This document shows positions 55,248 to 64,000 of a stretch of DNA of 64,000 nt, in pieces. The notes beneath the pieces were generated by a model, which was not told where the DNA came from, did not search any database, and was given only the letters and a program-made list of their open reading frames with translations. Position 1 is the stretch's first letter, and every line of letters starts with the position of its first letter. The translations under genes were made by a program, and so were the position numbers. Source of the stretch: an uncultured Sphingomonadaceae bacterium (lineage in GTDB: Bacteria > Pseudomonadota > Alphaproteobacteria > Sphingomonadales > Sphingomonadaceae); contig CANMBD010000004.1 of the NCBI GenBank assembly GCA_947495985.1, forward strand, positions 62,001-126,000, given 5' to 3'.

Positions 55248-57616
55248 AATTCTCGTTAAGCTGGCTCAAGGCCCACCTTGATACCGATGCAAGCCTCACC
55301 GAAATTACCGAAAAGCTGACCGCTATTGGTCTGGAGCTGGAAGGATTGGAGAACCCTGCCGATGCCTTGCGCCCGTTCCGCGTGGCCAAGGTCATCGAAG
55401 CTGGCCCGCATCCCAATGCCGACAAGCTGCAGTTGTTAAAGGTCGACGATGGTTCGAATGAGCCATGGCAAGTCGTCTGCGGCGCGCCCAATGCGCGTAA
55501 GGACATGGTTGGAGTCTTTGGCCCTCCCGGCACCTATATTCCTGGCAGTGATTTCACGTTGAAACCTGCCAAGATTCGCGATGTCGAAAGTTTCGGCATG
55601 ATGTGTAGCGCGCGGGAACTGGAGCTGGGTGAAGATCATGATGGTATCATTGAACTGCCCGCCGATGCTGCAGCAGCGGTTGGGACAAGCTATGCCGATT
55701 ACGCACAGCTCGATGATCCGGTCATGGATATCGCGATCACGCCCAATCGGCAGGATTGCATGGGCGTGCGCGGCATTGCTCGGGATCTGGCCGCGGCTGG
55801 TCTCGGCACGCTGAAACCCCTCGAAACCGGTTCCGTGGAGCGCAGTGGCGTTGGCCCGGATGTGCGCACGGATGATCCCGAGGGCTGTCCTGCCTTTTAT
55901 GGCTGCACTGTGACCGACCTGACCAACGGTACGTCACCCGACTGGATGCAGGCGCGGCTCAAATCCGCGGGTCAAAAGCCGATTAACGCTCTGGTCGATA
56001 TCACCAACTATGTGATGCTCGATCATGGTCGGCCACTGCATGTCTATGATGTGTCCAAGCTCAACGGCGGTCTGGTGGCGCGCAAGGCAAAGGCCGGTGA
56101 GAAGCTCACTGCGCTGAATGACAAGGAGTATGTGCTCGACGAGACCATGACAGTGATCGCCGATGACAATGGCGCGCATGATATTGGCGGCATCATGGGT
56201 GGTGCCGACACCGGATCGGAAGAATCCACCACCGAAGTCCTGATCGAATGCGCCTATTTCGATCCCGCTTCGATTGCGAAAACCGGTCAGAAACTGATGC
56301 TGACCAGCGATGCGCGCCAGCGCTTTGAACGCGGTGTGGATCCGGAATTTCTGAACGATGGCCTTGATATTGCGACCGCCCTGGTGCTCGAGCTTTGCGG
56401 CGGCAAGGCCAGCGACATAACCCGCGCCGGGACACCGCCGACGGACATGCCCATGATCAGCTATGATCCCAAGCAATGTACCGCTTTGGGCGGTATTGAT
56501 GTCGCGCCGGAAAAACAGAAATCCATCTTGGAATCTCTGGGTTTCACGGTCGACAGCAATTGGCAAGTAACGCCGCCAACCTGGCGCCGGGACATTGCCG
56601 GTTGGCAGGATCTGGTTGAGGAAGTGGTGCGGATCGAAGGGTTGGACAGCGTTCCGTCGACACCGCTGCCGCGTAAGGCAGGCGTTGCCAAACCCACGGC
56701 ATCGCCGGAGCAACTGGCCGAACGCAAGGCGCGACGGGCAGCCGCCGCGCGCGGACTCAACGAGACCGTGACCTGGAGCTTTATCTCCGACAAGGAAGCC
56801 GCACCCTTTGGCGGCGGCACATGGTCGCTTGCCAATCCGATCAGCGAAGAGCTGAAAGTCATGCGGCCATCCTTATTGCCTGGCCTGATCGCCGCGGCAC
56901 AGCGCAACGCCGATCGCGGCGCATCGTCCATTCGCTTGTTCGAAGTGGGTCGGCGTTACCTCGAATCCACCGAGCATCAGACCATTGGTCTGGTGCTGGC
57001 GGGCGAGAACCGGGCGCGCAGTTGGCAATCCGGTGCAGCAACAAAATATGATGCTTTCGATGCCAAGGCCGAAGTGCTCGCGATTTTGGAAGCCGCTGGC
57101 GCTCCTACGGTCAAGCTGATGGATTTTGCCGAAGCGGGTGATCATTATCATCCTGGCCAATCCGGCACGCTGCGTCTGGGTCCCAAGAAAATATTGGCGG
57201 CCTATGGTGTGCTGCACCCATCTGTGACCAAGGCCATGGGCCTGAAAGGCACGGCTGTTGCTGCGGAGATTTTCCTAGACGCCATCCCGGTGAAAAAAGC
57301 CAAAGATCATATGCGTGAGGCCTTTGCCCCGCCAGCCCTGCAGGCGGTGACCCGTGATTTTGCCTTCATTGTCGATGCAGACCTGCCAGCAGGCGATCTG
57401 GTGCGCGCGGTCAAAGGCGCGGACAAGAAACTGATCACCGGCGCGCGCCTGTTCGATTTGTTCGAAGGCGCAAGCGTGGGTGAAGGCAAGAAATCGCTGG
57501 CGGTGGAGATCACGCTGCAACCGATGGAAGCCACGCTGACCGAAGAAGATTTAAAAGCCGTTTCGGACAAGGTTGTGGCCGGTGCCGCGAAATTGGGTGC
57601 GGAATTGAGGGGTTAG
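55244..57616 (+). CDS. pheT: Phenylalanyl-tRNA synthetase beta subunit
   Basis: A 790-residue subunit in the usual order: tRNA-binding domain with [23 protein letters not shown] (about 46-68), B3/B4 editing domain, B5 and the ferredoxin-like anticodon-binding domain at the C-terminus ([24 protein letters not shown]). Length is normal. It is translationally coupled to pheS by a four-base overlap and is followed by prfC after three bases. Confidence 0.95.
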   Translation: MKFSLSWLKAHLDTDASLTEITEKLTAIGLELEGLENPADALRPFRVAKVIEAGPHPNADKLQLLKVDDGSNEPWQVVCGAPNARKDMVGVFGPPGTYIPGSDFTLKPAKIRDVESFGMMCSARELELGEDHDGIIELPADAAAAVGTSYADYAQLDDPVMDIAITPNRQDCMGVRGIARDLAAAGLGTLKPLETGSVERSGVGPDVRTDDPEGCPAFYGCTVTDLTNGTSPDWMQARLKSAGQKPINALVDITNYVMLDHGRPLHVYDVSKLNGGLVARKAKAGEKLTALNDKEYVLDETMTVIADDNGAHDIGGIMGGADTGSEESTTEVLIECAYFDPASIAKTGQKLMLTSDARQRFERGVDPEFLNDGLDIATALVLELCGGKASDITRAGTPPTDMPMISYDPKQCTALGGIDVAPEKQKSILESLGFTVDSNWQVTPPTWRRDIAGWQDLVEEVVRIEGLDSVPSTPLPRKAGVAKPTASPEQLAERKARRAAAARGLNETVTWSFISDKEAAPFGGGTWSLANPISEELKVMRPSLLPGLIAAAQRNADRGASSIRLFEVGRRYLESTEHQTIGLVLAGENRARSWQSGAATKYDAFDAKAEVLAILEAAGAPTVKLMDFAEAGDHYHPGQSGTLRLGPKKILAAYGVLHPSVTKAMGLKGTAVAAEIFLDAIPVKKAKDHMREAFAPPALQAVTRDFAFIVDADLPAGDLVRAVKGADKKLITGARLFDLFEGASVGEGKKSLAVEITLQPMEATLTEEDLKAVSDKVVAGAAKLGAELRG

Positions 57617-57619
57617 AAC

Positions 57620-59188
57620 ATGACCCAAACCAACCCACGCCGTACATTTGCGATTATCTCTCACCCCGATGCCGGTAAGACCACGCTGACCGAGAAGCTG
57701 CTGCTGAAAGGCGGCGCTATTCACCTGGCGGGCGAGGTCAAGGCGCGCGGGGATAATAGGCGGGCGCGATCGGACTGGATGAAGATCGAGCAGCAGCGCG
57801 GCATTTCCGTGACCAGCTCGGTGATGACCTTTGAACGCAATGGCATCACCTTCAACCTGCTCGATACGCCGGGCCATGAGGATTTTTCCGAAGACACCTA
57901 TCGCACCCTGACCGCTGTCGACAGCGCGATCATGGTGATTGATGCGGCAAGCGGGATTGAGGCGCAGACGCTGAAACTTTTCGAAGTTTGCCGCTTGCGC
58001 AGCGTGCCGATTATCACCTTCGTCAACAAGGTGGATCGCGAAGGCCGCGATCCGTTTGAATTGCTCGACGAAGTGGCTGACAAGCTTGCGCTCGACGTCT
58101 GCCCCATGAGCTGGCCAACCGGTATGGGCGGGCAGTTTGAGGGTATTTATGACCTCAATCGCAATCAGCTGCATCAGCCAGATGGCGACAGCAAAAATTA
58201 TGATGGCAAAGTCCAGCAATTTGAAGGACTGGACGATCCCAAGCTCGCCGATGTGCTGAGCGATGAAGCATTGGAACGGCTCACCAGTGAAGGCGAACTG
58301 GCACAAGGCGGCTATAGCAGCTTTGATCTGGAAGCATATCAAAATGGCGATCTCACGCCGGTTTTCTTTGGTTCCGCGCTCAAGCAATTTGGCGTGGAAG
58401 AGCTGATCGAGGCGATTGCTGACTATGCACCGAGCCCGCGGCCACAGCCCGCGGAGCCTGCTCCGATTGTGCCCGACAGCAAAGACGTGACGGGTTTCAT
58501 TTTCAAGATTCAGGCGAATATGGACCCGCAGCACCGCGACCGCATCGCCTTCATGCGGCTCTGCTCCGGTGAGTTTAAGCGCGGTATGAAACTGACGCCT
58601 TCGGCGCTCGGCAAACCGATTGCCATTCACAGCCCGATATTATTCTTCGCGCAGGACCGCGAAATTGCTGACACTGCCCAACCCGGCGACATTATCGGCA
58701 TTCCCAACCACGGGACACTGCGGGTCGGCGATACGCTCAGCGAGAAAAACCAGGTGCGGATTACCGGCCTGCCGAACTTCGCGCCGGAAATATTGCGCCG
58801 CGTGATCCTGAAAGACCCGACACAGACCAAGAAGCTGCGCAAGGCGCTGGATGACCTTTCCGAAGAAGGCGTCGTGCAGGTTTTCTATCCCGAAATCGGG
58901 GCCAACTGGATTATCGGCGTCGTGGGGCAATTGCAGCTCGAAGTGTTGGTGAGCCGTCTGTCGGCGGAATATAAGGTCGAGGCCGGTCTCGAGCCCGCTC
59001 CCTTTGAAACCGCTCGCTGGATCAGCGGTGATGATGAGGTGCTGAGCGCTTTCGCCAATATCAACCAGACCAGCCTTGCCAAGGATCGCGACGACAATCT
59101 GGTATTCCTCGCCAAATCCGGCTGGGATGTGAATTATCAGGAAGAACGTAATCCGGACATTAAGTTCAGCGCGACGCGGGAGCGGTAA
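57620..59188 (+). CDS. prfC: Peptide chain release factor 3
   Basis: A 522-residue translational GTPase. The G1 motif SHPDAGKTTLTEK (residues 15-27), G3 motif DTPGHEDFSEDTYR (about 82-95) and G4 motif NKVDREG are intact. After them come the RF3-specific domain II/III regions. It recycles RF1/RF2 from the ribosome. The start is three bases after the pheT stop, with the ribosome-binding site inside pheT, so the three genes are probably one operon. It is convergent with the peroxiredoxin gene with an 18-base gap. Confidence 0.94.
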   Translation: MTQTNPRRTFAIISHPDAGKTTLTEKLLLKGGAIHLAGEVKARGDNRRARSDWMKIEQQRGISVTSSVMTFERNGITFNLLDTPGHEDFSEDTYRTLTAVDSAIMVIDAASGIEAQTLKLFEVCRLRSVPIITFVNKVDREGRDPFELLDEVADKLALDVCPMSWPTGMGGQFEGIYDLNRNQLHQPDGDSKNYDGKVQQFEGLDDPKLADVLSDEALERLTSEGELAQGGYSSFDLEAYQNGDLTPVFFGSALKQFGVEELIEAIADYAPSPRPQPAEPAPIVPDSKDVTGFIFKIQANMDPQHRDRIAFMRLCSGEFKRGMKLTPSALGKPIAIHSPILFFAQDREIADTAQPGDIIGIPNHGTLRVGDTLSEKNQVRITGLPNFAPEILRRVILKDPTQTKKLRKALDDLSEEGVVQVFYPEIGANWIIGVVGQLQLEVLVSRLSAEYKVEAGLEPAPFETARWISGDDEVLSAFANINQTSLAKDRDDNLVFLAKSGWDVNYQEERNPDIKFSATRER

Positions 59189-59206
59189 GATGGCCGCGCA
59201 TACCGG

Positions 59207-59836
59207 TCAGGATATCTCGGTCAGCCGCAGATAGGGCCGCTGTTCATCCCATCCTTGCGGAAATAGCTTCTCCGCCTCTTCCTTATCGATCGACGGCGGA
59301 ATGATGACCTTGTCCCCCGAGCGCCAGTCGGCGGGGGTAGCGATGCTCTTCTTATCCGATAGCTGCAACGCATCTATCACCCGCAAAATCTCGTCGAAAT
59401 TGCGTCCGATCGTCATCGGATAGGTCATGATCAGGCGGATTTTCTTCTCCGGGTCGATGATGAATACAGACCGCACCGCCTCTGTATTGCTCTCGCCGGG
59501 ATGGATCATGTCGTAAAGCTTGGATATCTTACAATCCGGATCGGCCAGGATCGGAAAATGAACCTCCGTATTCTGCGTGGCATTTACATCGAAAATCCAG
59601 TCCCAATGCTCCTCGACTATATCCGTCGAAAGCCCCAGTGGCTTGACATTGCGGGCCGCAAAATCGTCGGCTAGCTGGGCTGTCCGCCCCATTTCGGTTG
59701 TGCAGACAGGGGTGAAATCAGCCGGATGGCTAAAGAAAAACACCCAGTCATCCCCCGCCCATTTATGCAGGTCAATTTCGCCGGTGGTGCTGTCTGCGAC
59801 AAAATTGGGCGCGATGTCGCCTATATGGAGAGACAT
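59207..59836 (-). CDS. 1-Cys peroxiredoxin (Prx6 type)
   Basis: About 209 residues from the ATG at 59836, with AAGGAA upstream; the frame extends 27 more codons but they do not fit the family. The peroxidatic cysteine is Cys45 in PADFTPVCTTEMG, with the PxxxTxxC pattern. The C-terminal extension (PADWRSGDKVIIPPS) is typical of the Prx6/1-Cys group. It reduces hydrogen peroxide and alkyl hydroperoxides; the reductant is unknown. No resolving cysteine is evident in the usual location. Confidence 0.9.
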   Translation of the reverse strand: MSLHIGDIAPNFVADSTTGEIDLHKWAGDDWVFFFSHPADFTPVCTTEMGRTAQLADDFAARNVKPLGLSTDIVEEHWDWIFDVNATQNTEVHFPILADPDCKISKLYDMIHPGESNTEAVRSVFIIDPEKKIRLIMTYPMTIGRNFDEILRVIDALQLSDKKSIATPADWRSGDKVIIPPSIDKEEAEKLFPQGWDEQRPYLRLTEIS

Positions 59837-59949
59837 GATTATTTCCTTCGCTTTGCCGCGTCCTAGACGGGCCTGTGTTTCACGAAGACAAATGATGGCG
59901 ACGGCACATAGGCGCAATCAGGGATATTACATATCAAACCGGCTGGTGA

Positions 59950-61743
59950 TCAGAAGATATAATAAATCGCGAAACAGGCCGTCAAACCCACCCCGATATT
60001 CAGCGGCAGGCCGATCCGAACAAAATCGGAAAAGCGGTAATTACCCGCCGTATAGACCAATGTATTCGTCTGATAGCCCACCGGGGTCGCAAAGCTCGCC
60101 GATGCGCCGAACATCACCGCAACCAACAGGCTGCGGACATCCACGCCGGTTTGCTCGGCAATGCCGATAACCAGCGGTGTCATGATGACAGCCACCGCAT
60201 TATTGGTTGCGGTTTCGGTGAGCAGGGAGGTCAGCGAATATATCGCGATTATGAGCCACAACGGCGAGATCATGTTGAGCAGCGGCAAGAGTGTGTCGAC
60301 GATCAGTTGCACCGTCCCGGCATTTTCCAGCCCTTTGCCCACCGCCAGCATGGCGAAGATCAGCACCAGTACATTACCATCCATGGCCCCCCATGCCTCT
60401 TCGCTGTCGATACATTTGGTCAGCAAAACCACCGCTACGCCGAGCATCGCCAGCGCAGCAATCGGCATCACGCCCAATGCCGCGGCGACGATGATGATCG
60501 CGAGGGTAAGGATCGCGACTGGCGCCCGCCGCCGCCGGTAGGATCGCGCTTCTGGTTCCTGCAAGTGCACCAGATCGGCATTTTCTTGCAATGTGCTGAT
60601 GGAAATATCATCGGTCTGTACCAGCAGGCTGTCACCATGGCGGATACGCGCATCGGACAGCGTCGGCCCGGCAATGTGACGCGGTCGCGACAGGCCCAGT
60701 ACCCGCGCAGGCACGCGCGACAAAAAGGGCAGGCTGGGCAAGGATTTGCCGACAGATCGGTGGGAGGGGCCAATGACCAGCTCGACCAGCCGGGTATGTT
60801 CGTCACCCATCGGTACATCCGGTTGCTTGACGCCAGCATAGCCCAATGAAATTCCGTCAATTTCGGCGAGAGACAAAAGCTCTTCCTGCGTCACGGCGGC
60901 AACGAGCGTCTCGCCGCCTTCCAGAACATGATTGGAAAACTCGAACCGGTCGATATCGCGCCCGACACGGCGGCCAATAATATCCACCCCAGAATGAGTG
61001 AACGCACTGATGCTGGAAATCTGCTTGCCGACAAAATCGCTGTCATCCCTTATCCGGATATTCGTCAGATAGTGGGACTCCGGTGTCTGATCGGCCAGGC
61101 TTTCGCTGTCTCGCTTTGGCAAAAACAACGGCCCTAGTATGGCAATCATGACAATCCCGGTTGCCGCAGCGATCAGGCCAACTTGGGTTATCTCAAACAA
61201 GCCAAAGGCCGCTTGCCCATTTTCCTGCGCCACACCGTCGACCAACAGGTTGGTCGATGTGCCGAGCAGGGTCAGGCTACCACCCAAAATGGATATATAG
61301 GATAACGGGATGAGCAGCTTGCTCGCCGCTATGCCGGAAACCTTGGCGATTTTGCGCATGATCGGGATGAGGATAATGACCACCGGCGTATTGTTGACGA
61401 ACGCCGATGATGCAAAAGTGCCGCCGAGAAAGCCACCAATTGCCATGAACGGCCGGTTTTCCGCCTTCCGCGCAGCAAAACCGGCAAGCGCCTCAATCAC
61501 CCCCGTCCGCACCAAGGCGCCGGACAAGATAAACATCGCGCCAATGGTCAGCGGCGCGGGATTGGAAAAGACCGACAGCATATCATTGCTGCTGAGAAGT
61601 CCAAGCATCAGCATTAGTGCGGCCGCAACAACCGCCGTCACTGCGGGCGGGCGGCGCTCACCAACAAAGGCCGTGAAAAGAGCAAATAATATCGCCAATC
61701 CGACATAGGGTTTCGCGATATCCCAATAATATGCCCAATCCAA
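59950..61743 (-). CDS. SLC13-family permease with two RCK-C domains
   Basis: A 597-residue transporter. The N-terminal half has several membrane segments including the DASS-type SAFVNNTPVVIILIPIM near residue 112. Two TrkA-C/RCK-C like domains fill the middle (about 205-380: VGKQISSISAFTHSGVDIIG and HRSVGKSLPSLPFLSRVPARVLG). The C-terminal half has the second NNAVAVIMTPLVIGIAEQTG near residue 520. The layout matches SLC13 divalent anion/Na+ symporters, for example sulfate or dicarboxylate uptake. Substrate is unknown. Stands alone on the minus strand between the peroxiredoxin and enoyl-CoA genes. Confidence 0.88.
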   Translation of the reverse strand: MDWAYYWDIAKPYVGLAILFALFTAFVGERRPPAVTAVVAAALMLMLGLLSSNDMLSVFSNPAPLTIGAMFILSGALVRTGVIEALAGFAARKAENRPFMAIGGFLGGTFASSAFVNNTPVVIILIPIMRKIAKVSGIAASKLLIPLSYISILGGSLTLLGTSTNLLVDGVAQENGQAAFGLFEITQVGLIAAATGIVMIAILGPLFLPKRDSESLADQTPESHYLTNIRIRDDSDFVGKQISSISAFTHSGVDIIGRRVGRDIDRFEFSNHVLEGGETLVAAVTQEELLSLAEIDGISLGYAGVKQPDVPMGDEHTRLVELVIGPSHRSVGKSLPSLPFLSRVPARVLGLSRPRHIAGPTLSDARIRHGDSLLVQTDDISISTLQENADLVHLQEPEARSYRRRRAPVAILTLAIIIVAAALGVMPIAALAMLGVAVVLLTKCIDSEEAWGAMDGNVLVLIFAMLAVGKGLENAGTVQLIVDTLLPLLNMISPLWLIIAIYSLTSLLTETATNNAVAVIMTPLVIGIAEQTGVDVRSLLVAVMFGASASFATPVGYQTNTLVYTAGNYRFSDFVRIGLPLNIGVGLTACFAIYYIF

Positions 61744-61802
61744 AATTCGCTCCTCAGTTTGCCGTTACGATCTCAACATCTAACAGGGTTTCGACGAGTG
61801 AA

Positions 61803-62636
61803 TCACGCGTTTTTCAACTGATTCACCAAGCTATCAAGCTGCAGCTCGCCGTCTCTCGTTTGACCGCCAATATCCAGGAATTGCTGCATCTTTGATCGCG
61901 CGTCCGGTGTACGGATGAGTTGCTGGAAGAGGAATGATTCTTCGGCAAGGCCTTTGTCCGATGGACCGGCGGCATTGTTGATCGATTGCTTGGCAAGCCT
62001 GACCGCCTCGACTGGAAAACCGGCAATACGCTGCGCTAATGCGCGAACTTTGCCATCAATGTCCTTTGCCGCATAAGTTCGGTTCAGATAGCCCCAGCGT
62101 TCCGCCGTTTCGGCGTCCAGATCTTCTCCACCCAGGATGACTTCCATCGCCCGGCCATGACCGATGATATTCGCGAGGTTTTGGGTGCCCGTACCACCTG
62201 GCAAGATGCCCAGCGGGACCTCCATTTGATTGATGATCGTTTTCCCTTGTACGCCAAAGCGCATGTCCATGTTCGATATAATCTCGTTGCCGCCACCGCC
62301 CACGCGTCCTTCCACCTGCGCAATCGTAACCTTGTCCATCGAGCGAAAGCGCTGGCACATGACATGGAACGGATTGGGATCGATGCTGCGTTCCGCAGGT
62401 CTGTCGACCGGAAAGGACAGGATCAGCTCGACGTCGAAATGCGCCATGAAAAAATCAGGATCGGCACTTTTGAAGAGAATGACGGTAAGATCGGAATCGG
62501 CCTCGAGCTCCTCGGCAAGCGCCATCCATTCTTCGAAAAGCTGCTGGGTGATCAGGTTGATGGGTGGATTGGAGATGATGACTTCGCCCAGCCGTCCAGT
62601 TTTGGTGACTGACAATAGTTCGTAATCATAAGCCAT
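61803..62636 (-). CDS. Enoyl-CoA hydratase/isomerase family protein
   Basis: A 277-residue crotonase-fold protein. The oxyanion-hole region VEGRVGGGGNEIISNMDMRFG (about residues 109-129) and the later PLGILPGGTGTQNLANIIG (about 141-159) match the crotonase family. The glutamate usual near the second motif is replaced by Gly or Thr, so a plain hydratase is uncertain; isomerase or thioesterase-like roles are possible. Its ribosome-binding site is a run of eight G on the coding strand six bases upstream. It is 30 bases upstream of metW on the same strand. Confidence 0.78.
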   Translation of the reverse strand: MAYDYELLSVTKTGRLGEVIISNPPINLITQQLFEEWMALAEELEADSDLTVILFKSADPDFFMAHFDVELILSFPVDRPAERSIDPNPFHVMCQRFRSMDKVTIAQVEGRVGGGGNEIISNMDMRFGVQGKTIINQMEVPLGILPGGTGTQNLANIIGHGRAMEVILGGEDLDAETAERWGYLNRTYAAKDIDGKVRALAQRIAGFPVEAVRLAKQSINNAAGPSDKGLAEESFLFQQLIRTPDARSKMQQFLDIGGQTRDGELQLDSLVNQLKNA

Positions 62637-62666
62637 TTACGTCCCCCCCCATGAAATCGCGATAGA

Positions 62667-63257
62667 TTAACGGCGCAATAGAAATACCGCGTGTTCTGCA
62701 AGCAGATTGGCCAGACCGCGCCCGGTTTGCTTGTCTCCGCTCAGGAACCATTGGCCCTCTTGTTTCAATTCGCCATCACGTACCAATGCGCGGAAATCGT
62801 CGATCGTTACGTGGTGAATGTTTGGCGTATCATACCACGTTTGCGGCAGCAATCGCGTGACCGGCATCCGGCCGCCGATCAGCAGGGACATACGCACCCG
62901 CCAATGGGCGAAATTAGGGAAGCTGACAAAAGCCTGTTTGCCGATGCGCAGCAGTTCATCGACTATCTGATCCGGCCGGTGGGTGGTCTGCAACGTCTGG
63001 CTGAGGATCGCATAGTCGAAACTGACATCGGGATAGGCGGATAGATCGGTATCGGCATCTCCCTGCACGACCGACAGGCCTTTGCTGACTGCGCTCGCGA
63101 CATTGGTCGGGTCAATTTCAAGCCCCCGGGCATCGACCTGTTTTTGATCGCGCAAGGCTGCCATCAATGCACCATCGCCGCAGCCGATGTCGAGCACACG
63201 CGCATTGGGACGGACGTTGTCAGCAATAATCTGCAAATCGGGGCGGAGTTTGTTCAT
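62667..63257 (-). CDS. metW: Methionine biosynthesis protein MetW
   Basis: A 196-residue methyltransferase-fold protein with [17 protein letters not shown] (residues 21-37) and the MetW-specific [22 protein letters not shown] (about 89-110) and [21 protein letters not shown] (about 115-135). It is required for activity of homoserine O-acetyltransferase MetX in several proteobacteria. It overlaps metX by four bases and lies downstream of it, the standard alphaproteobacterial pairing. Confidence 0.93.
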   Translation of the reverse strand: MNKLRPDLQIIADNVRPNARVLDIGCGDGALMAALRDQKQVDARGLEIDPTNVASAVSKGLSVVQGDADTDLSAYPDVSFDYAILSQTLQTTHRPDQIVDELLRIGKQAFVSFPNFAHWRVRMSLLIGGRMPVTRLLPQTWYDTPNIHHVTIDDFRALVRDGELKQEGQWFLSGDKQTGRGLANLLAEHAVFLLRR

Positions 63258-64000
63258 AGACTTTCCCCCGCCTTTAAAAACCCGTCGACAATTCGGTTCA
63301 TCTCGGGGTTTGCCAACAAGAAACTGTCATGGCCAAAGGCGCTAGACAGTTCAACGAAGCTCGCCGCTGCGCCTGCAGCATTGAGCGCATGAACAATCGT
63401 TCGCGATTCACTGGTCGGATAGAGCCAGTCGGTATCAAAGCTGATCAGGCAGAAACGTGTTTTGGATCCCTTGAACGCGTTGGCCAATGTGCCGCCATGG
63501 GCCTCGGCCAAGTCGAAATAGTCCATCGCTCGGGTGATATACAGATAGCTGTTGGCGTCAAAACGATCGACAAAGCTGATGCCCTGATGCCGCAAATAGC
63601 TTTCCACCTGAAAATCAGCATCAAAGCCGAAAGTCTTGCTGTCACGGTCCTGCAAGCGCCGGCCGAACTTTTCAGTCAGGCCCGCTTCCGACAGATAGGT
63701 GATATGCGCCGCCATACGTGCCACGGCGAGGCCACTGCTTGGCGGATCGTCATCGGCATAATAGGATCCGCCACGCCAGCGCGGATCGGCCATGATCGCT
63801 TGTCGCCCGACTTCGTGAAAGGCGATATTTTGTGCACTGTGGCGCGCGGCAGACGCAACAATCACAGCAGATTTGACCCTATCGGGATAAAGCGTGGTCC
63901 AGTTGATCGCCTGCATTCCGCCCATCGACCCACCGATGACGGCATGAAGTCGCTCAATGCCAAGATGATCGAGCAACAACGCCTGCGCCCGAACCATATC
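63254..64000 (-). CDS. metX: Homoserine O-acetyltransferase, C-terminal part
   Basis: The 249 visible codons are the C-terminal two thirds of an alpha/beta-hydrolase acyltransferase; the start lies past the right edge. The nucleophile serine is in [12 protein letters not shown], the acid aspartate in [13 protein letters not shown], and the histidine in [10 protein letters not shown]. It transfers an acyl group from acetyl- or succinyl-CoA to homoserine, the first step of methionine synthesis. Whether acetyl or succinyl is used is not certain from sequence. Coupled to metW by a four-base overlap. Confidence 0.93.
   Translation of the reverse strand, partial: DMVRAQALLLDHLGIERLHAVIGGSMGGMQAINWTTLYPDRVKSAVIVASAARHSAQNIAFHEVGRQAIMADPRWRGGSYYADDDPPSSGLAVARMAAHITYLSEAGLTEKFGRRLQDRDSKTFGFDADFQVESYLRHQGISFVDRFDANSYLYITRAMDYFDLAEAHGGTLANAFKGSKTRFCLISFDTDWLYPTSESRTIVHALNAAGAAASFVELSSAFGHDSFLLANPEMNRIVDGFLKAGESL

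Overview
The window reads as a chromosomal segment of an alphaproteobacterium, most likely a marine or freshwater sphingomonad (Sphingomonadales, Sphingorhabdus/Parasphingorhabdus-like). This rests on familiar alphaproteobacterial neighbours (ihfA followed by a MerR regulator, the metX-metW pair, a DUF1134/EipA-like envelope protein, a NodT-type efflux trio), on protein style and on moderate GC. No species call is possible from sequence alone. No transposase, integrase, phage gene or CRISPR array was seen.

Layout. (1) 1-5.4 kb: the end of a NodT outer-membrane channel gene, an RND adaptor and an RND pump, all overlapping. (2) 5.5-10.9 kb: housekeeping genes: thioesterase, ihfA, MerR regulator, HAD hydrolase with rpmJ, galE, and a lipoprotein/M14 carboxypeptidase pair. 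(3) 11.2-13.7 kb: a large trimeric autotransporter adhesin (YadA type) closed by a hairpin terminator. (4) 13.8-41.1 kb: a large extracellular or surface polysaccharide locus. It holds a heparinase-like lyase, a two-domain oxidoreductase, glycosyltransferases, a Wzx-type flippase, two Wzy/WaaL-like proteins, WecB/WecC for UDP-ManNAcA, a DegT aminotransferase, and a compact run of sugar-tailoring genes (acyltransferase, PIG-L deacetylase, formyltransferase, PglC-type priming transferase, aldo/keto-reductase-like protein, TauD-like dioxygenase). It ends with the Wzc-type tyrosine kinase, Wza-type export lipoprotein and a beta-helix protein. (5) 41.3-64 kb: core genes: tRNA-Ser(GCU), EipA-like protein, ribE, ribD, tonB, gltX-nadE, a LytTR regulator, prs, a DsbB-like protein, an inositol-monophosphatase-family enzyme with an AraC regulator, rpmI-rplT, pheST-prfC, a 1-Cys peroxiredoxin, an SLC13 permease, an enoyl-CoA hydratase, metW and the end of metX.

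How the genes fit together. The polysaccharide locus carries a complete Wzx/Wzy-dependent logic: a priming phosphoglycosyl transferase, nucleotide-sugar synthesis, transferases, flippase, polymerase, and a Wza/Wzc export apparatus. Lyase-like proteins lie at both ends. The least ordinary part is the tailoring module at 27.8-33.4 kb, where amino-sugar deacetylation, formylation and acylation genes sit with an aldo/keto-reductase-like protein that has lost two catalytic residues and an Fe(II)/2-oxoglutarate dioxygenase. That module is my best candidate for undescribed chemistry. Other points of note are the long-headed autotransporter beside the locus, a DsbB-like protein lacking its second cysteine pair, and an alternating-tyrosine tail on the autokinase.
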